Origin: Xestospongia bergquistia
Taxonomy: Eukaryota > Porifera > Demospongiae > Haplosclerida > Petrosiidae
Assembly: GCA_963965975.1 (NCBI GenBank)
Contig: OZ014416.1
Location: forward strand, 496,001-560,000
DNA length: 64,000 bases
Direction: 5' to 3'
A program made the position numbers and the translations under genes. This document shows, in pieces, positions 58,662 to 64,000 of the stretch (its first letter is position 1; every line of letters begins with the position of its first letter). The notes below the pieces were generated by a model. The model ran no database searches and was not told where the DNA came from. It worked only from the letters and a program-made list of their open reading frames with translations.

Positions 58662-60207
58662 TCATGGTATTTCAACGTAAATTGATGTAATAACTGCCAT
58701 TGCACCACTTACACAACTAACCATAATGGCTGCAGTAGCAGTTTGAAACAACTTTATAATAGGACCAGTTATAAACGCTGCTATGACTTGTCCAATAAAT
58801 ATAGCTGAATTAATAACAAAACAAGCTCTACCTTCAACATTGGTAGACAATTCACCAGGTAATGGTTTCCGGAACATAATACCTGCATCCTACAAACAAA
58901 ATAAGATTTAAATTTAAGGCACTATATTGTTTTGCAATCTCTTTTCTTACCTTGTATTTTGATATCAACGTGAATGGTATAGACAAATAAATTGTCTGAT
59001 TCAATATACCAAAAATACTCAGAATCATTGTTGCTGGATGATTGTTAAATACAGTTAGTGCAAATGATGACACTACAAATAAATACTGTATCACTAAAAA
59101 CAGAGTCCTCAATCCAATCCAATTAGCAATCCGATCCATGACCAATGAGAGAATAGCAGCTAATCCAGCTCCTCCTGCTAACACCCAGGAACCCATCCGT
59201 ACTCCTTCAACATAAAGTTGGTATGCCTTGGTATCTTTTGGTGCATTTGAGATGCCACCATACACTGTCTCACCAGTGAATGTTGTAAAGAATAGAAGAA
59301 GAGCAAAGTTGGACACAAAGAAAGAAAGCACTGCAAACCACAATATCCACATTTGTTTTGACATATGACAAATAAATTTAATCGACTCTAAAATTGTACT
59401 AAAAAAATCAAGGCAACAATTTTGGGGACTCTTAGCACAAGGGGAACATTTCAAACATGTTCCTGCATCATTTTCTCCCTCGGTGAGTTGATATGGTGTC
59501 TCCTTAACACTTACCAAAGTACATAACAAAGACATCAGTACAAAAACAATAGTTATTCCAAATACTACCTGTATTTCATTGATTATGTTAATATCTCGAT
59601 TTAAAAACTTTACCCAATCAATGGCACTTAAAATATAACCCAAACAAGCACCACTTCCAATTAAAACAGCATATATAAAATTCCCCATTTGTGATTGGCT
59701 TGTTGGTACAGAATCTAAAAGATATGCTCTAGATGGCAGCTGCAATTGACCCAAGCTAAAGTCCAATAGTAAAATGCCAACAACAGTCATTAAAATACCA
59801 AGATGCTTCGCTCCTGATATAGAGAAAGTGGAGAGGTATGGGGCAAAAGGAGCAATACTAAACCCGAGGCATAAGGTCAACGAGAGAATAAGAATGAATG
59901 GTCGACGCCTACCCCACTTACATTGACATTGATCCGATAGTGTGCCTAGGTATGCTTGAAATAGAATCCCCAGAATGGGACTGAGACCTAACATAAGACT
60001 AGCATACTGGATATCTAAACCAGCTGCTACAATCAATGGAGCTCCATATGCACCTTCAACAGCATAGCCTAAATCAACTGCTCCTCCTACTGCACAGAGT
60101 AGAACAATCCTCCATAATGGTGTCCTTTTGGAGACTTGATTGTCAGTAGTAACTTCGTGTTCAGATGATTCAGATGAAGCATCTATCAGCTTGTCAGCTT
60201 CATTCAT
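58662..60207 (-). CDS. SLC45-type transporter, diverged copy 4
   Basis: Exons from the ATG at 60207 to 58951 and 58889-58662, about 494 residues. An upstream in-frame ATG at 60294 would overlap XPA exon 1; the start at 60207 (MNEADKL) gives a length like that of its siblings. Same gene structure and motifs as copies 1-3 (QCKWGRRRPFI, QLQLPSRAYLLD) but strongly diverged, with its own Cys-rich loop (CLKCSPCAKSPQNCC). It is probably the ancestor-like member of the cluster. It shares a promoter region with XPA. Confidence 0.92.
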
Positions 60208-60250
60208 TGGGACTAGGGCGTGGCTAAATTCTAAAGGGTTAAAATTAAAA
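60208..60250. promoter_or_regulatory. Inferred bidirectional promoter, SLC45-type / XPA
   Basis: Only 43 bp separate the likely start codons of SLC45-type copy 4 and XPA. Transcription of each must start within this space or inside the other gene's 5' coding exon. The segment contains TAAATTCTAAAGGGTTAAAA. No known box was recognised. Confidence 0.45.
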
Positions 60251-62309
60251 ATGGCAGCTGATTTACCAACTAGTTCGCAGGGAGACGTAACCATGGCAAC
60301 TACTGTCTCCAGAGACCCTCCTATAATTACACAAGCACAAAAGGAAAGAACTGAAAAAAATCGACAAAAAGCTCTTGCTTTGAGAAAATCTCGAATACAT
60401 CAGAAACCATATCCCATACCAACAAAAGTTGCAGATTCTCCCAATGTTTCCATGACAACAGATAAATCACTATTTTATGAGGACACACATGGTGGATTTT
60501 TCTTGGAAGATGAATTAGATGATAAACTGACTACTAAAAAACCAATTCTAGTAGAAGAAGAAGGTATAATTTATAACTAGCCACACCCTTTTTATTACTA
60601 TACTCTAGCTCCAGCAGTTGGTGACGAACTCTTTTTGTGTGAAGAATGTCAGAAAAGATTTGCTGAATCATTCTTGATGAGTCGTTATAAATGTTCTGTT
60701 TGTAATGAATGTAGGTTGGTCATTTTTGTTGCTATGGTTACAGTAAATTTTCTTTCTATTTATAGAGATCCAAATGGAAGACATGCTTTGATTACTAAGA
60801 CTGAAGCAAAGGAAGTAAGTTATTATTTACTCTATTGAATTGGACTTTCTTTTTCTCTCTTTTCTTTCATACAGAGATTTCTACTTAAAGATTGCGACTT
60901 TGAAGATCGTGGTGGACCCCCATTACCATATATAGTAAAACGAAATCCACACAGTTCTAGAGGAGACATGAAGCTCTATTTGATCTGTCAGGTGACTATC
61001 ATGTGACTTGTCAGATGTTTGCATTATGGTTTGTAAAGGTTGCCAAGAGGTCACATGACCTTTGGGGCGGAGAAGAAGGACTTGACAAAGAAATTAAGAA
61101 AAGAGACGAAGCAAGGGAGAAAAAGAAACGAAACCAATATTCCAAACAAGTGAAAGGTACTTAATTACAAATTAATTACAGGAGTACTTGCTACAATGAC
61201 CTAGGATAGCTACCATTAATAAATTCTAGACTAGTAAACATCAGTACTTACCACAGTGGCCTAGGATATCTGCAATTAGTAAACTCTGGACTAATAAACA
61301 TCAGTACTAACCACAATGACCTAATATAGATACCAGTCAAATCATCCATACAATTATTATTTTAAAATTACAACAATTAATAATAAACAGTAGAACTATA
61401 CTATAGGTATATAGCAATCATTCTAACAATCTATACTTTATACCACCACTTTATGAGCACGCTACTGTAACAACAGTTTGCAATACCAACACGTGCTTAT
61501 AAAAACTAACTTAACAACCCGTAGACTAATACATATGATCAATGCCTTGTTCAGCTCAGTTGACTTTGTTACTATATTTTCTCACTAATGTTAAAAATCT
61601 GGAAATTCCACGAATACTTGGAAGTACTTCTGTGATTCTATCTGATACACTGTGGTATTCAATACTATATTCCTAATTTGCCTTGATGGCTTAACCTCAA
61701 AGCTCTCCCTGCTACCAAATGGTCAACCTCAAAATGCATAGCACTCAAAGAAGCTCATTTTTTTCAACCACCAACAATGATATTACATAATATTACATGA
61801 TGCTGCATTCTGCTATTCATGCTTTATGCCATAATAGTACATGAGTATTTTAGTGATATAAATGATAGTTGATTGAATTTCTAACATAGAGCTGTCACAT
61901 TTTGGCCACACATGTCTTTTATTAATGTATATTGTATATAGGACTTGACATCTTTACAATATAAATTGGACAGATATAGTAACATAAAGATCACTTTATA
62001 GAAGAACTAAATATATTACATTTTATCCAATATCATGATGCCACATAGTAGAAGAAAACTTACCAGTAACATTTTAATTTTTCACTGACTTAACAATCTT
62101 TCATATTAAATTCTGCCATGCTATCCATTATCTTCTCGTTCTTTCTCTCTCTTTTTAAAGAGCTACGCAAAACAGTTTATGCTACTTCTGTCAGTCGGTC
62201 AAAGTCCCACACACATAGCTACCAGCTGGAGCAATACAATCCAGAGACTGATGTGTGGACTAAATCATGCAAAGAATGCGGACACAGTATAACATTTGAA
62301 AAAATGTAA
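60251..62309 (+). CDS. XPA: XPA, nucleotide excision repair scaffold
   Basis: Six exons (60251-60563, 60615-60714, 60766-60814, 60875-60991, 61039-61156, 62161-62309) join in frame to 281 residues. XPA verifies damage and assembles RPA, TFIIH and ERCC1-XPF in nucleotide excision repair. The N-terminal basic region matches the RPA32-binding helix ([11 protein letters not shown]). The C-x2-C-x17-C-x2-C zinc finger reads CEECQKRF...KCSVCNEC. The DNA-binding domain follows ([47 protein letters not shown]), then a long basic helix, then the C-terminal TFIIH-binding segment with [13 protein letters not shown]. The glycine-rich ERCC1-binding motif of vertebrates is not obvious; a short acidic stretch is there instead. 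The last intron is about 1 kb, unusually long for this window. Confidence 0.97.
61180..61325. repeat. ~60 bp tandem repeat in XPA intron 5
   Basis: Slightly more than two units share the order GACCTAGGATA, (T)ACCATTA(G)TAAA, GACTAGTAAACATCAGTACT and ACCACA. They are moderately diverged. The rest of the intron (61330-62150) shows no exon or element. Confidence 0.75.
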
Positions 62310-63678
62310 TGCCAATAATTAACATCAAATTAATTTGTTCCATCTAAAAATGATTTCCCCCCTGAATTTTATAGTATTTCAATTGTGAACGAGGCCATGT
62401 TACTAAAACCATGATATATCATGTTCTCAGTGACAGCAATGCTGATATAATGTGTTCACTATTTGACAGTTATGTCATCCAATCTTAAACATACTTGAGT
62501 ATTGACATTTGACACTTGCTATTCCATAGAGTTTGATTGCTTCATTCACTGAAGAAATGACCTAGTAATACATCAACCCAAATAGTGGTAATGATACAAT
62601 ATAACTGTAAACACAATAACCAGCTGACATATTTGCATTCACAGACACTAAGCTTCATTACCTAGTTTACCATACACACCAATTAATAAACAATTAAACA
62701 ATCAAACACTGCAATAGTTTAACAGCTGGAGTAAAGGAAAACAGCTCAGCTTTATATAATGAATGGGACATTTCATATGCTGTTTGTCCACTCTGACTGT
62801 AATAATACTCCTAAGATCAATTACATACTAACCAAGCAAGCCTCCCCCCTACAGTGCTGGAGTTCATTGTACATTTGAATATAACTAAGACTTGTAAAAT
62901 CAAAAAAACATGATAAAGTGTTATAATGATCTGATAATGTAACATGATATTGATATGATATGATTTGATGTGATATTGATGTGTGTTGATCTGATATGAT
63001 GTTGATTTGATGTGATGTAAATCTTTGTGATGCAATGTTGATCAGATACTGATATTGATATTGATTTGATATTGATATTGGTCTGATATTGATATTGATC
63101 TGATATTGATATTAATATGTTATTGATAAAAAGGTGATTTGATTTTATACAACTGTGATACTGTTTCACACTGATATGATCCTAAACATTAAACATATGT
63201 TAACTAATTTGATACTATCACTGTCTATTTACTGATAATAAAACCTATTCCTAATACCCAATGATATTTTCTTGACTAACACTTGAGTAAGAATTGAAAG
63301 AAGAACTTTTGTAATGTGTTTTGGACATATTTGGAATACATCAATAAAATGATCTCAGTAATTCTTAAAGCAATGTTTTCATGTACTTAACAGACTTATG
63401 ATGAAAGTAGAGTAAGTATGGTGTTCATTACATAATACGTTAAAGCCAAAAACTATTTTATACTGTTCAAATGAGTATACTGCAAGGGTGGTCTTGACTT
63501 GTATTTACCTCTGAGGTCTCCTTGTCTAACGGAACATTTATCTCTGGCAATTCAAAGAATGATGAGTACTAATATAACTCCTCAGAGTTAGCAAGCCGCA
63601 AGTCATTAGGCTCAAGTTACTGAAAATGACTTTAGCTGTTACCCATTCTATACGCAACTAATACATGCTATATGACAA
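62310..63678. other. Gene-poor spacer downstream of XPA
   Basis: AT-rich, with no recognised gene. Apart from the TGATAT-type minisatellite at 62935-63135 nothing structured was seen. Small frames on the minus strand in this area are by-products of the repeat. Confidence 0.6.
62935..63135. repeat. TGATAT/TGATTTGATG minisatellite
   Basis: About 200 bp are composed of hexamer-like words TGATAT, TGATTTGATG and TGATCTGATA in changing order. Every unit keeps TGAT, so stops or opens run regularly in all frames. Confidence 0.9.
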
Positions 63679-64000
63679 TGGCTTCCTCTACTCGAATTAT
63701 ACTTGAGCATCAGCGCATGGAGACGGACAGATGTCCTTACATTTTGCGGCAAAGGTAGAGTATATGTGTCCTTACCATAGTGACTATGGAGATTACTTTA
63801 ATATAATTAGAAGAACATCATCCTACACCTCTTTACAGGTAGATACTGGCTTCTCATTGGATCATGTTACGTTAGTAACACTTTTAAAAAGCTTTTTATA
63901 TGAATTGGGATTTGTGGATATGACAGTCGTGCAAGAATGATGTCAATTTAGACCCACGGTCTGCGACCTCATGAGTTATTTGATTGCGATTAAATAGTTC
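63679..64000 (+). CDS. Possible first exon of an unrecognised gene, partial at the right edge
   Basis: An ATG at 63679 opens a frame (MASSTRIILEHQRMETDRCP...) that ends at a plausible donor (CAAAG|GTAGAG, about 63755). A second frame across 63731-63940 (ending SLDHVTLVTLLKSFLYELGF...) is also open and lies over a possible further exon. The charged, Arg-rich start looks coding but the continuation is outside the window or unclear. Low confidence. Confidence 0.25.

Noticed and set aside
60208-60294. Upstream start of SLC45-type copy 4 at 60294
   Set aside because: It would overlap XPA exon 1 and add 29 residues not seen in the sibling transporters; the ATG at 60207 fits better.
13441-62309. 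DNA-repair gene island (LIG3 and XPA)
   Set aside because: The two genes are 42 kb apart with many unrelated genes between them and no shared regulation visible.
62817-63169. Ser/Ile/Tyr-rich minus-strand frames
   Set aside because: They are produced by the TGATAT-type minisatellite, whose period leaves long open frames.
1-64000. CRISPR arrays, bacterial operons, virus-derived elements
   Set aside because: Repeats seen are micro- and minisatellites or segmental duplications; no spaced palindromic array, no capsid, integrase or reverse transcriptase reading was recognised on either strand.

Overview
The window reads as a compact, AT-rich genome of an early-branching animal. Intron-rich metazoan genes lie a few tens to a few hundred bases apart, many introns are only 40-80 bp, and orthologues of vertebrate genes are easy to recognise (GPR157, snurportin-1, DNA ligase III, UQCC1, two-pore channels, eIF4G, HPS3, SLC45, XPA). 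A demosponge such as Amphimedon is my best guess. That is inferred from gene content and compactness; no species-diagnostic marker was seen.

Layout. 1-11.1 kb: a GPR157-like receptor on the minus strand (cut by the left edge), a head-to-head DM9-domain protein with an FG-rich N-terminus, snurportin-1 on the minus strand, then three tandem GPR157-like receptors on the plus strand, one with a one-base frame break. 11.3-18.3 kb: an unidentified multipass membrane protein (minus) head-to-head with a 23-exon DNA ligase III (plus), which carries an apparent PBZ poly(ADP-ribose)-binding finger between its catalytic core and BRCT domain. 18.4-37.7 kb: UQCC1, then an array of two-pore channel genes, all minus strand and all intronless: four open copies, one decayed copy and one 5' stub. 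The first two copies arose by a ~3.9 kb tandem duplication that also carried most of UQCC1. 38.6-45.7 kb: eIF4G (minus). 46.2-48.2 kb: remains that look like a PQ-loop transporter of the SLC66A1 type. 48.7-53.6 kb: HPS3 (minus). 53.7-60.2 kb: four tandem SLC45-type sugar/proton transporters (minus), three of them nearly identical in long tracts. 60.25-62.3 kb: XPA (plus), whose start codon is about 43 bp from that of the last SLC45 gene. The right end is gene-poor, with a TGATAT-type minisatellite and perhaps the first exon of another gene.

How the genes relate. LIG3 and XPA are both DNA repair factors but lie 42 kb apart, and I see no operon-like arrangement. The more striking grouping is of endolysosome or lysosome-related-organelle families (two-pore channels, PQ-loop relic, HPS3, SLC45) within about 40 kb. 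This may be chance plus local duplication. No CRISPR array, virus copy or intact autonomous transposon was recognised. Exon boundaries below were read by eye from GT/AG signals, frame and family similarity.
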